A stretch of 64,000 nt of DNA, taken from assembly GCA_946811695.1 (NCBI GenBank), contig OX328128.1, forward strand, positions 81,598,917-81,662,916. The letters run 5' to 3'. Under the pieces are notes generated by a model. The model did no database searches and was not told the DNA's origin. It worked only from the letters and a program-made list of their open reading frames with translations. Shown here one piece after another: positions 43,434-56,100 of the stretch. How positions within the stretch are numbered: position 1 is the first letter of the stretch; each line of letters begins with the position of its first letter. The position numbers and the translations under genes were made by a program. The DNA comes from Gonocerus acuteangulatus (taxonomy: Eukaryota; Arthropoda; Insecta; Hemiptera; Coreidae).

Positions 43434-44880
43434 AAAAATATCATTTAATTTTAGACAAACATTCTAAATTAAACTAATTACAACAAATTATTAAGGTATT
43501 ATTCTTTTTTAAATAAGCTTTGTAATTAAGATAATGAAGTTGAAGTGTGTATAAAATATATGCAACAGTAAAGTTTGGATTAAATTTTACAATTATGTAT
43601 CAAAAAGCTTTTATATATAAAATTAAGTGAAATTAGTCCAAAGCCGCCTTCGGTTTTAAATTATTTTGACTAAGAACCCATTTCAATCCCAAAACCAAAT
43701 TTGCTATACAAATTAGTAACAATATGAACTATTATATATAATTTTTTAAAAATCCGTTTTTAAAAATATTTAGATTCAAAATTTTATTTTTGATTATGAA
43801 AAAATGATGTCCTCATAACCTATCATGAGTTGCATGTCATTTGAACGGGCATATAAAGAGCTAAACATTGACACCTTCCCCATGTTTGTAACGTAAACAG
43901 GAAATGAGTTATGACCAATTAAATGCCACAGCGAGATTTTGACATTTAAATGGCCGTATTTTGGAAACCGTTTTAGATAAAAATTTGAAATTTGGTATTT
44001 TTATTTGTCCTAATCCCTACTTTGGATGCACCAATTTTTATTAATATCTGAAAGGGTGAGGTAAAAAAGTGTGTTGATTTGACACGGGATGACCCTGTAG
44101 ATATGACTGTGGGAATTGAACGAAACCATGTATTGACCAGTTTTCGAAAAAAGTGAGAAAAAAAATTAAATCTTTCTAGAGTTCGTTTCGTTTATTTCAC
44201 GACAAATGTTTGATTTGAAATATTTTCAATGCGTCTGACATTCATCCAAAAAGGACATAAAAACCGAAATAAATATAAGGGATGAAGGGCGGGAGAACGA
44301 GATATCCAGCAAAATATCCCACCGATGAGAAATATTCCAAACTTTATCCCCTGGGGAAAGATAGGGTAGAATCTGAAGCTAACTTTATTTCGACCTGAGA
44401 TTCTGCTCCGTTGTTTTCCAACATGGACTAGCTGGGGGAGGATTCGAAAATATTCTCCTATAGAAGTTAATAATATCCATCAGCTGTCTATTTTAAAATA
44501 GAATAAATATTCATTTCTAATATTGTTCATTGAATATTGTATTAATTACTGATCATTATCGATCAGAAATCCGGCAAGAGCACCTTTTAATATTTTTGTA
44601 AAACAAGAAAAAACATCCTAATTTTATAAATTAACCCCAAGCATTATTTTATTTTATTTTTTGGAATACAATAAAAAACACTTTGCTGTTTTCCGAAACC
44701 AAATCCTTTACTAATTTTTTAGTTATCCCAAAATTTAAAAATGTGCACTAGACGGGTTTCTAAAATAAACGATTATTTTACAACAGAAAGTTTATTCATT
44801 ATCATTGTGTCTTAACTGGAATATAATCTTCTAACTAGACGATGAGCAATACAAGATAATTGTATTGTTTGAATAATGTA
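43434..44880. other. AT-rich DNA; one CAGGGT-type element end
   Basis: CACGGGATGACCCTGTAG at 44081-44098 is a degenerate, reversed version of the foldback terminus CAGGGTG(T)CCCG, with related sequence back to about 43810; no partner arm is visible. The remainder is unassigned. Confidence 0.45.
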
Positions 44881-45260
44881 TAAGAAACTGCATGTTAAGC
44901 CCCGTTTCCATTACTACAAATCTGGCCTGCGACATGTGCCGGGTACAAATCGCAGGATAGAACCTATTAGCAACAAGTCGCGGCACAAGTGCCTGCGACA
45001 AAAATGTGCCAGAAGACCGCCCGTGACAAAACATGTGGCCAGGATCATGGAAACAGTCCGCAACTTGTGCTAGGAACACGCGCATGCGCAAAATACCGTT
45101 TACTCATACAACCCTCTCTAATGTCCACAGAGCCTATCCTAAAAAGTGTCTAATCTTCACACATGATTAACATATGTTATACCTCATTCATGCATCAAAT
45201 ACCTCTGCGACATGTCACAGAGAATTGGATTTGTCCTGGAAACATGTCCCAATACGTGTG
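44881..45260. repeat. Possible MITE-like block with GCGACATGTG phrases
   Basis: CTGCGACATGTGCCGGG (44928) and its relatives (GCACAAGTGCCTGCGACAAA, CTCTGCGACATGTCACAG at 45204) are rich in CATGT palindromes. TTAA precedes GCCCCGTTTCC at 44896. Overlapping short frames on both strands reflect this. Assignment is uncertain. Confidence 0.35.
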
Positions 45261-46555
45261 GGACATGTACAGATCCCGTTCTCCTCCCTCCTATGCCTAG
45301 GTTAGTTAGTGTCCGACTGATAACGGGGGAAGTGGATTGGTGGACATGTATAGATCCCGTTCTCCTCCCTCCTATGCCTAGGTTAGTTAGTGTCCGACTG
45401 ATAACGGGGGAAGTGGATTGGTGGACATGTATAGATCCCGTTCTCCTCCCTCCTATGCCTAGGTTAGTTAGTGTACGACTGATAACGGGGGAAGTGGATT
45501 GGTGGACATGTATAGATCCCGTTCTCCTCCCTCCTATGCCTAGGTTAGTTAGTGTCCGACTGATAACGGGGGAAGTGGATTGGTGGACATGTATAGATCC
45601 CGTTCTCCTCCCTCCTATGCCTAGGTTAGGTAGTGTCCGACTGATAACGGGGGAAGTGGATTGGTGGACATGTATAGATCCCGTTCTCCTCCCTCCTATG
45701 CCTAGGTTAGTTAGTGTCCGACTGATAACGGGGGAAGTGGATTGGTGGACATGTATAGATCCCGTTCTCCTCCCTCCTATGCCTAGGTTAGTTAGTGTCC
45801 GACTGATAACGGGGGAAGTGGATTGGTGGACATGTATAGATCCCGTTCTCCTCCCTCCTATGCCTAGGTTAGTTAGTGTCCGACTGATAACGGGGGAAGT
45901 GGATTGGTGGACATGTACAGATCCCGTTCTCCTCCCTCCTATGCCTAGGTTAGTTAGTGTCCGACTGATAACGGGGGAAGTGGATTGGTGGACATGTATA
46001 GATCCCGTTCTCCTCCCTCCTATGCCTAGGTTAGTTAGTGTCCGACTGATAACGAGGGAAGTGGATTGGTGGACATGTATAGATCCCGTTCTCCTCCCTC
46101 CTATGCCTAGGTTAGTTAGTGTCCGACTGATAACGGGGGAAGTGGATTGGTGGACATGTACAGATCCCGTTCTCCTCCCTCCTATGCCTAGGTTAGTTAG
46201 TGTCCGACTGATAACGGGGGAAGTGGATTGGTGAACATGTACAGATCCCGTTCTCCTCCCTCCTATGCCTAGGTTAGTTAGTGTCCGACTGATAACGGGG
46301 GAAGTGGATTGGTGGACATGTACAGATCCCGTTCTCCTCCCTCCTATGCCTAGGTTAGTTAGTGTCCGACTGATAACGGGGGAAGTGGATTGGTGGACAT
46401 GTACAGATCCCGTTCTCCTCCCTCCTATGCCTAGGTTAGTTAGTGTCCGACTGATAACGGGGGAAGTGGATTGGTGGACATGTACAGATCCCGTTCTCCT
46501 CCCTCCTATGCCTAGGTTAGTTAGTGTCCGACTGATAACGAGGGAAGTGGATTGC
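45261..46555. repeat. 81-bp tandem array, 16 units
   Basis: Units start at 45261 and every 81 bp to 46476, from GGACATGTA(C/T)AGATCCCG to GGAAGTGGATTGGT. Differences are single bases: TATAGATC in most early units, TACAGATC in the first and most late units, GGGGG or GAGGG, one TTAGGTAG and one GTACGACT variant. Because 81 is a multiple of three and the unit has no stop, long frames exist on both strands (up to 461 codons, 27-residue period); I regard them as artefacts. Confidence 0.95.
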
Positions 46556-46559
46556 TCCG

Positions 46560-47545
46560 TTTTATTCATTTTTTTTTTCTAAAAGTAAGTACGTAAAAAT
46601 AACGTATAGTTAGTAGTACTAAGGTATGCGTATACATCATACTTACGTAGAGTTAACAATAAATGCTGAATGGTTCCACGTAAATTTTACATAGATTTAG
46701 TAATAATAAATTACTTAGTAGATTTCTTCTTCTTTTTATTTATTTATTTTTTCTAAGATTGAAGGGGATGGAGATATTATACAGGGATCCGGATGAGATT
46801 CTGAAATTAATGGCGGAACTCGATGAAAAGGATCCTAGGATCCGCCGTGGATGATGATATGGAAGTAGAGGATGGCGAGTCCGATTGTGACTCTGACTTC
46901 ATTCCAAATGAAAAAGAATTAGAAGTAGTATTGGACTGTCATATAATAGCGATAGAAGCTATGTTTTTCTATAAAATTTCGAGCATTAATTATTTTGTTA
47001 TATATTCGCACAATTTGCACTGAAGTAAGAACTCACCACTGAGTATCGTAAAATTTCTGCTAAAATTGTATGAACAATGACTTATTCCGTGACAAAGACC
47101 ACACCTATTGCAATTACAAACTTCGATTTTCAAAATATTGACATTGCTCATCTAAAAAAAAAAAAAATGGCGACTACTTATTGGGTGATATACAGAAAGA
47201 CAATTTGTAGATCCTACAAAAAAAAAGTGGTTGGAATTGTTCACAATTATTTAGTATATTTTTGCATATATGTATGTTTAAAGCATATTAAGTTATATAA
47301 TATTACTGATTAATTTTATCACCAAATTTTTTAACAGTTTTATTTTTTTTATTATTTTTTTTTTAATTGTTTTAAAATGTTGATATATTTCTTTATATTT
47401 TATTCCTGACTTTATAAAAACCAAAAAGAAGGTATCAGTGAACTCATTGAGTAAATGTTACAGGGTTTTGTGAATGACGTAAAATTTACGTGCAGTTAGT
47501 AATAGTGTATGCCTAATGTCAGTTAGTATTCTAGGGTTAAATAAT
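46560..47545 (+). pseudogene. Possible piggyBac-like remnant with transposase N-terminus
   Basis: At 46770-46963 the sequence reads YRDPDEILKLMAELDEKDP and, after a frameshift, DDDMEVEDGESDCDSDF, an acidic start similar to piggyBac transposases. Nothing catalytic follows. The right side ends GTATTCTAGGGTTAA near 47537, a plausible TTAA site, and short GTACGTAAAAATAACG and GTAAAATTTACGTGC blocks near both sides are partly inverted. Weak evidence. Confidence 0.35.
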
Positions 47546-47970
47546 AATAAATTGGACAACACAGCGGAACAATGAGCCACATCTTGGCAGGATTGAGAGC
47601 GTGTTAAGCTCCCAGTAGGAGATACTGGTTAAAATCACGCGCTAATTGAAGCACTACTGAATGCCGTCCTATAAACAGAGAGTAGGTAGGGATGTGTTCG
47701 TCGTGAAGGGTTATCGCTCACGTATGTTACATCTAGCACCTACTTTATGCGGAGGGTTGTAGCCTTATAACCACTCCCACCTAGGGGCCTATAAACACCT
47801 TCCTGTTGGTTATACACTAGAGGATAGTACAGAACCAACGCAGTGTATATGATATGCAAGACACGGTCTGCAAGGCACTTGGTGTAATGCTTCAGGAACA
47901 TTTGGAAAGGAGGGACAATTTCACAAAACAAATTAGTTATTTAAATTTTAACGTCCATTATAATTAACTC
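47546..47970. other. Unassigned, moderately GC-richer DNA
   Basis: No recognisable protein or RNA. It ends in the TTTAAATTTTAACGTCC spacer that also separates units of the next array. Confidence 0.4.
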
Positions 47971-49556
47971 AGGGAGGCCCGGTGACCGTGAGCACTAAAC
48001 ACTCCGTGCCAAAGGTCGTGGGTTCGATTCCCACTATGGGTTGGTGGCTTTTCTTTATTTATTTAAATTTTAACGTCCATTATAATTAACTCAGGGAGGC
48101 CCGGTGACCGTGAGCACTAAACACTCCGTGCCAAAGGTCGTGGGTTTGATTCCCACTATGGGTTGGTGGCTTTTCTTTATTTATTTAAATTTTAACGTCC
48201 ATTATAATTAACTCAGGGAGGCCCGGTGACCGTGAGCACTAAACACTCCGTGCCAAAGGTCGTGGGTTTGATTCCCACTATGGGTTGGTGGCTTTTCTTT
48301 ATTTATTTAAATTTTAACGTCCATTATAATTAACTCAGCGAGGCCCGGTGACCGTGAGCACTTAACACTCCGTGCCAAAGGTCGTGGGTTTGATTCCCAC
48401 TATGGGTTGGTGGCTTTTCTTTATTTATTTAAATTTTAACGTCCATTATAATTAACTCAGGGAGGCCCGGTGACCGTGAGCACTAAACACTCCGTGCCAA
48501 AGGTCGTGGGTTTGATTCCCACTATGGGTTGGTGGCTTTTCTTTATTTATTTAAATTTTAACGTCCATTATAATTAACTCAGGGAGGCCCGGTGACCGTG
48601 AGCACTAAACACTCCGTGCCAAAGGTCGTGGGTTTGATTCCCACTATGGGTTGGTGGCTTTTCTTTATTTATTTAAATTTTAACGTCCATTATAATTAAC
48701 TCAGGGAGGCCCGGTGACCGTGAGCACTAAACACTCCGTGCCAAAGGTCGTGGGTTTGATTCCCACTATGGGTTGGTGGCTTTTCTTTATTTATTTAAAT
48801 TTTAACGTCCATTATAATTAACTCAGGGAGGCCCGGTGACCGTGAGCACTAAACACTCCGTGCCAAAGGTCGTGGGTTTGATTCCCACTATGGGTTGGTG
48901 GCTTTTCTTTATTTATTTAAATTTTAACGTCCATTATAATTAACTCAGGGAGGCCCGGTGACCGTGAGCACTAAACACTCCGTGCCAAAGGTCGTGGGTT
49001 TGATTCCCACTATGGGTTGGTGGCTTTTCTTTATTTATTTAAATTTTAACGTCCATTATAATTAACTCAGGGAGGCCCGGTGACCGTGAGCACTAAACAC
49101 TCCGTGCCAAAGGTCGTGGGTTTGATTCCCACTATGGGTTGGTGGCTTTTCTTTATTTATTTAAATTTTAACGTCCATTATAATTAACTCAGGGAGGCCC
49201 GGTGACCGTGAGCACTAAACACTCCGTGCCAAAGGTCGTGGGTTTGATTCCCACTATGGGTTGGTGGCTTTTCTTTATTTATTTAAATTTTAACGTCCAT
49301 TATAATTAACTCAGGGAGGCCCGGTGACCGTGAGCACTAAACACTCCGTGCCAAAGGTCGTGGGTTTGATTCCCACTATGGGTTGGTGGCTTTTCTTTAT
49401 TTATTTAAATTTTAACGTCCATTATAATTAACTCAGCGAGGCCCGGTGACCGTGAGCACTTAACACTCCGTGCCAAAGGTCGTGGGTTTGATTCCCACTA
49501 TGGGTTGGTGGCTTTTCTTTATTTATTTAAATTTTAACGTCCATTATAATTAACTA
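47971..49556 (+). repeat. 122-bp tandem array of tRNA-like units, 13 copies
   Basis: Units start at 47971 and every 122 bp to 49435. Each has a tRNA-like part (GGTGACCGTGAGCAC, then a B-box-like GGTTTGATTCCCAC), a CTTTTC run 17 bases later that could stop Pol III, and an AT spacer. The first unit alone has the exact B box GGTTCGATTCC. Units 4 and 13 share two variants (CAGCGAGG, CACTTAACAC) absent from the others, a sign of block duplication. The A box is degenerate. Confidence 0.9.
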
Positions 49557-49718
49557 AGAATTCTAGGACGGGTTATCTATAGGTTGCACCCTCGGCTTTT
49601 CTTTAGAAAAAAGAGAAGGCATCAGCCCTATCCTGGGTAGAAAAGGGTGGTAACCTATAGATAACCCGTCCTAAAATTCTTAGTTAATAATAATGGGACA
49701 TTAAAATTTAAATAATAA
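49519..49718. repeat. Palindrome at the right edge of the 122-bp array
   Basis: The core arms TTAACTAAGAATTCTAGGAC... (49550-49585) and their inverse (49652-49687) extend outward through the array spacer (AAATTTTAACGTCC and GGACATTAAAATTT). The loop contains CATCAGCCCTATCCTGGG, related to 16307. The palindrome therefore includes the last array spacer as one arm. Confidence 0.7.
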
Positions 49719-50248
49719 ATTAACTCCGAATTTTACGACAGGTTATCCAAAGGTCATCACCCAGGATAATGCTGGTGCCATTGCTTTTTCCAAAGAAATG
49801 GCACCAGCCTAGTAGGAATCTAACGGACCATCTCCTAGAGGGTTTTCATAACGCTCTTATCCCTAGTGTCATTTGGAATCCGTGGAATAGGTTAATATTT
49901 ACAAGGGGAGTATACAGTGGTGGGGTCACCGATTTGACCCATTTTTTTTGGTGATTCTGCATCAAAAAATAGTCGACACGTTGAAAATGCTTTATTTTAT
50001 ATATTGAGTTTATATAATGATATCGACCTGATTCTTTTACCAATTCATTTGTTTTAGAAAGTAGGTTAAAGAAAAAATGCAATCATTAAACAATAATTGA
50101 TATGTCGACAAATAAATTCAAAAATATGGTTACGTGTTGAAGTAAACTAGCATTATACATTTTTTCATGACAAAAATAATAGCAGATTTAAAATCAGCAC
50201 CCCAAGAAACCCTAATGTCGTAAACAACATCGAAAACAAAAAGTAGTA
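49719..50248. other. Unassigned DNA with short repeat fragments
   Basis: A reversed relic of the 9.6-kb block (TACAGTGGTGGGGTCACCG) is at 49912-49970. No gene. Confidence 0.45.
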
Positions 50249-52345
50249 ACTTTTTGCTGTCCGGAAGAGACTAAAAAGTTGTAAGCGAAAAATTTACATG
50301 ACTTTTGAAATTCAATATCTCGCCTTCAGATAATTCAATTTTTACGTCCTTAGGCTCTTTGAAAAGAAAAGACCTGCCTTTTTCTAAACATACATATGTA
50401 TAATTCTTGTACTATCTATCTGAGATGGTACGTGTAAAGAGGTAGAGATGTGGGGTGGAAAATTTTCCACAGAAAATTTTCCGTTTTGGAAAATTTTCAG
50501 CTATGTTTTTCCGGAAAATTTTCCATTTACAAAAGGCAATTTTTTGGTAAATTTGTTCTAGGCAATAAATGAGCTAACCATATTCTGTTATATTAGCTAA
50601 TTTCTGAACCATTTAAACAAAAACTACAGGTTATAATTCAACTTTTTAATCCACATGAATAAAATTAAATGTGATTATGTTTTACCTAACAATTGTTATA
50701 TTGCTTATGAAATAACTCATAAAAAGGCAATTCACCCTATTTCATAATAAAAGAGCACTCACATAAAATAAATCACTCATTTCTCTTAATATTTGATAAA
50801 CAAGGTAGTAGCGGAAACCAGAAAAAAGCTCCATCACTCTGTACTAGCTGCAACAGTTTTAAGAAAATTCGCCACATGTAAACAACACTAGATTGGAATT
50901 TAAAAATAAAAATAAATAAGTAAAAAAAACTGCTCTTTGCCAGGAATAATGGTTAACCAGAAAAAAACAAAACAATTGTGTGGACTTCTACATTTTGTAG
51001 AAGTCCATGAAAGACAACAAAAATATAGGTAAATGTAAATATTGTGATGGAAATAAATTGAAAGATTAACACAAAGCAAAGCTCCTATCAGGTTCACAAA
51101 ATCTTCATTTGATGACAATGTCATCCTTTCAAATTCTGCTTCTTCTTCTGTGCAGAGAGAGAGAGAAAAAAGTTATTTTTGAAAAAAAAAAAAGAAGTTT
51201 AGTTGCCCAACTATATTGGGTTACTTTCCACACAAAGTACTTATAAACCAGTAGGCGTAGGAACTAAAGTTAAATATATATTAAAAAAATATGCAAATCG
51301 ATCAAACAACAAACTAATTAAAGAAAATCTAAAACTAAAAATATAGTGATGAAAATATTTGTTTTTTCCCCATAAATTCATGAATGTATAAAATTCGATC
51401 ATTTGTTCATTTTCAACACAATTTAGCGCGATTCCTCCCTCGCTCCATAGGGAGGAACCCCGCTTATGAGGTTGACCTCATGACACAATCCGGAAGTGCC
51501 GACTATAAAATTTCTCATTTCAGAACCCATTGATATATATATATGTATATACATGGACCGAATTCGATGAAATTTGGTACAAACATCTTTTTTCTAATTT
51601 AAAAGCTCAAGTTCGTTAACCGTTAGAATCCGTCACCAACACATGCGTTTTGGAGCGAAATTCGCACGGAAAAATTCATAACACGGACGTTTTAGAGGTT
51701 TTATGCTTGCAGGTATTCGTTTAATAGGTTCTCTAAAGTAGGAAAACAAATGAAACCATTTTTAAGGCGATATCTGTAACCGTTTTGGACGGAAAAAATG
51801 GAAACATAGTTTTTGTAACTCATTTTTGGTTTGGGTACTTTGAATTGTGAGAATCAGCTGAAATATTTTATACATGTTTGAAATTCATCTATACTAAGGT
51901 GTTTAAAAGTTTGTTACTTATGGAGTTAATGACGTATTAGAAAAAAAATGTTAACATTAACATACATGAAAAGTTTTCGAATCTTCGTATGTTATCCTTA
52001 TTTTTATTTTTTTTTTTCGTTTTTAACGGCGCATCAACTATTTGGCTATTAGCGCCGGGCTATCTACAGTGCTTGTGTGTCATTCAGCGTGTATGCGTTT
52101 ACAATACATTTTAAAGTATTTTTTATTCTTTTTTCATCTTTATTTTATCCTGTCTATTAAAAATATATTGATTTGATTAAATATGTTGTTTCGAATAATT
52201 CATACTTCTATATTTTTACGCCAATGCATTTTCAATTGGACATAACATGTCATTGTTGTATATATATTATACACATAGACAACAATGATCGAAGAGATTG
52301 AACTGCCTTTAAAAAAAATATATAACGGCAGTCATACAATTATGT
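50249..52345 (+). repeat. 2,097-bp direct duplication, copy 1
   Basis: Matches 60235-62331 with an offset of exactly 9,986 bp. I noticed only two differences (51790 C/T; 51841 T/A). It contains an F1 copy (from 51424), a SINE tail (about 52010-52055) and AT-rich DNA. The 75-codon minus frame at 50900-51124 is duplicated with it but resembles nothing known. Confidence 0.95.
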
Positions 52346-52460
52346 TTGTTTGTTTAGAAAATATGGGGCGAAAAACCTCACGGTCGTCAGCGCCCTACTA
52401 TGTCATGGCAACGCACAACCACTCATCCCTTGTTCCCGGAACCTTAGGGAGTCAGGTTTT

Positions 52461-52515
<55 letters not shown>

Positions 52516-52709
52516 ATTTTATTTATTTTTTTTTTTTTTTTTTTTTTTTTATTAACAAATTAGACCTTGTACTTTGTATATATTTTTTGGCCCATTCTTT
52601 TTTTTCCTCACTTTCTGTGTTTAGGGGATTTTTTTTTTCTTTTTCCTTTTTTTCCTTTTTCTCTCCTTTTTCCTCTCTTTCCCCCTTTTTTTTTTCTTTT
52701 TCTTTTCCT

Positions 52710-52711
<2 letters not shown>
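52346..52711. other. Low-complexity T-rich DNA between duplication and LINE tail
   Basis: About 100 bp of ordinary sequence (CGGTCGTCAGCGCCC) then several T and CT runs, including T runs at 52463-52509. Polypeptides of Phe or Lys across it are artefacts. Confidence 0.6.
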
Positions 52712-52786
<75 letters not shown>

Positions 52787-53108
52787 CCCTGACATACTCC
52801 CCGATATAGCTATTGTCAAAGTGCAGACAATTTTATTTTAAAAATACAGATATCACTAAACATATACATATGTCAATATATTAAACGAATAACAATATTA
52901 AATTAAAACTAGAAACTATGAGATTTAAAAAAAAAAAAAAAAAAAATAAAAAAAAAAAAATAAAAATAAAAATAAAATAAAAAATAAAATAAAATAAATA
53001 AATGGTATCACAAATTATCACAGTTTGCTAACTTAAGGAAACACTAAATAAATTGATAAAACGTGCAACAATCATTCTACTAAACAACAATTAAAAACAA
53101 GTACTAGA

Positions 53109-53157
<49 letters not shown>

Positions 53158-53164
53158 ATTATTT

Positions 53165-56100
53165 TCATATTAATCTATTAAGCCCAGTTATCTTTAAAAA
53201 ATTTATTATTTTGTCAACTTCAGCCTGTTTGTTGCCGAGAGCCTCTGCTATCTTTCTTGATATCCCGAGCTGCCGAAAGAGTTTTGTGTACTTCCGGCAA
53301 TCTTCAATGATGTGTTGAACGGTGAGGGGTTTTCGACAAGTAAGGCATCGGGGTGGAGTTTTCCTGGACATAAGATACGAGTGCGTAAGACGGGTGTGTC
53401 CAAGACGGAGTCGCGCTAACATTACTTCCTCATTTCGGCAGGATCTAGAGGATGTCTCCCAAGGCTGGCAGTCAGTTTTCACCAAACTCAGCTTATTGAC
53501 GTCTCTTGCCTCATTCCACATCTCTTGCCAACGTTGTTTGACGGTGTGCAGCAGCGGTGAGGCCAGCTCACTTACCGTCAGAGAAGTGGGTGTAATAGAC
53601 GGTAAATCATGAGCGGAAGACGCTGCTTTGTCTGCCATCTCATTACCCTTTACACCCCTGTGTCCTGGAGTCCAGACGAGGTGAACAGTCTTCCCCAGTC
53701 CATGAAGCATGGTGGAGTACTCGAACAACTTTATAATGCTTGGGTTATCACTGTACATATCATGGATGTTAAGCAGCGCGCTTTTAGAGTCTGTACAGAT
53801 CACAATGTTGGTCTCGGGTACTGTCATAGCGTGATACAGAGCTGCTGACAGTGCAAACAGCTCGGCTGAATAAATGTTACTAGCGGGGTGTAATTTGTAC
53901 TGATATGCTGCTCCCTGATCTATGTAAGCACACGCACATGAGACTCCAGTGTGAGAACCATCAGTGTACATTACTCTCTTATCATCGAACGTATCCAGCA
54001 GCTCGTGAAGTCGACAATTCAATTCAATCCCACTGGCGTCGTCTTTCCGCAGAGCTAGAAAGTGACAGAGAGGTTTTCTATAATTCCACGGAGGCATGAG
54101 TGCATCCTGCCGAAAAATGGTGAACTTTTCGAGTTCATTTATTAGAGACTTCACCCGAAGTGCTAAAGGCAAAGAAGCTGAAGGGTGACTGTTAAACAAC
54201 CTAGAATATTTTGGTTGAAATATGTACGGGTAGCATGGATGATCAGGTGAGGTATATATTTTCGATATATATTTGGCGGCAAGACGATGCCTCCTAAATA
54301 TTAGGGGAGGAATACCAGCCTCTGCGCACAACGAGAGAACTGGCGTGCTCCGGAAAGCCCCACTTATGCTCCGAATCCCGTTGAAGTGTATTGTATCAAC
54401 AAGTTCGAGCACTGGTTGTTTGGCTGAGCTATAAACTATGCTTCCGTAGTCTATTTTACTGCAGATTAAAGCTTGGTACACTTTCAGAAGTGAGAGACGA
54501 TCAGCTCCCCAGGTTGTCTTGCTTAATACTTTTAGAATTTTTAAGCGGTTGAAGCATCTCCTCCTGAGTTCACTCACGTGAGGCACCCAGTTGAGCCGCT
54601 TGTCAAAGATCACTCCAAGGAACCGGGCTTGATCGACAAATGGAATAGGATGAGATCCAAGCTCAAGTGGAGGACACGGCGGCTCCGATCGGCGACGACT
54701 GAAAAGAATGCATTTTGTCTTCTCCTCCGAGATACGTAGTCCAGAAGTCTTGCTCCACAGCAAAATCCTGTTGATTGTTGCCTGAAGGTTTCGTCTGATG
54801 TACTCGACACTTGCAGATCGACATAAAATAAGGAGGTCGTCCGCATACAGAAGTCCTTTTACATGCGTAGTGAGACACGTCTTGATGTCGTCAATTGCAA
54901 TAGAAAACAAAGTGGAGCTCAGTGCACTGCCTTGTGGGACTCCATATTCCGTCTCTACATTTTCGGATAGCACCCCGTTCGCAAGCACTCGAAATTGCCT
55001 TTTTAACAGAAACTGCTGTATGAACTTCGGAAGGTTCCCCTGAAGGCCCCACCTGTGTAGCGTACGTAAAATACCTTGCCTCCATACAGAATCAAATGCA
55101 TTTTTTATATCGAACAGGACCGCAACCACAACCTGCTTGTTGACATAGGCGTATTGCAGTTCACTTTCAAGAATGACGAGATTGTCCATGGTTGACCTAC
55201 CCTGGCGATAAGCAGACTGGCCATTCCAGAGCAAATTTTTTTTGTCAAGTGTCCACAGGAGCCGCTTGTTCACCATTTTTTCCAGCACTTTGCTTAGACA
55301 GCTAACCAGTGAAATGGGCCGGTACCCTGAAGGGAATCTTCTATCTTTATCTGCTTTTGGGATTGGGATTACATGTGATAGTCTCCAAGCACTTGGAAAC
55401 ACTCCACTATGCCAGACTTGATTGTATAACTGAAGCAGCCGATCCTTGCTTTGAGGAGACAGCTGACGCAGCATTTCATATAAGATGTTGTCCGGGCCAG
55501 GGGACCTTCCTTTAGATTTCCGAAGCGAAAAATCTAACTCCCATCTAGTGAAGGAGTCATTGTAAACGGCTGCGTTATTGATAAGAGAGAAATGTAGGGG
55601 TTGGGATTCTTCCTTGACCTTGTTTTCAAGAAAGTCAGGATCGAGCTCGGTTTCCTTAACTCGAAAAGACTCAGCCAGAGTTTCAGCTATCGTGAAACCG
55701 TCTGTGGTTAGGGTTCCGTTTACACTCAAGACAATAGGTGGCACATCTGATTTGCCCTGAATGCTCCTGATTTTTCGCCAGACTTCACTCGAAGAGGTGT
55801 TAGCGCTAATGGACGAGACAAAACTTCTCCAATACAGTTCCTTAGCCTCTCAAATCACACGTCTTGATACCGCTCTCAGTCTTTTGAAGTCAATGAAGAG
55901 CGAGGTTGTCATGCTTCTCTTGAATTTACGATAAGCTTTTCTGCGGTCCCGTATAGCTTTCCTGCATGTTTCATTAAACCAAGGTAAAGATGTCTTCCGT
56001 GGGTTACTTTTACGTTGTGGTATAGTGCTGCTGGCAGCATCTTGAATAGCTTTAGTTAACATGTTACAATTAATGTCCACGTCCTGTGGGTGCCAGCTGG

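Noticed and set aside
44831..45091. 86-codon minus frame (and its plus-strand overlap) as a gene
   Set aside because: Frames on both strands cover a CATGT-rich repeat; no domain and no conserved context.
45184..46569. 461-codon minus frame and 340-codon plus frame as real genes
   Set aside because: Both are shadows of the 81-bp satellite, whose period is a multiple of three and whose unit has no stop in those frames.
45261..49556. CRISPR-like arrays
   Set aside because: The repeats are contiguous tandem units without unique spacers, in a eukaryotic repeat-rich sequence.
50900..51124. 75-codon frame present twice (also 60886-61110)
   Set aside because: Its presence in two copies simply reflects the recent 2.1-kb duplication, not selection.
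52463..52819. Poly-Phe and poly-Lys frames
   Set aside because: They follow long T/A homopolymers near the LINE tail.
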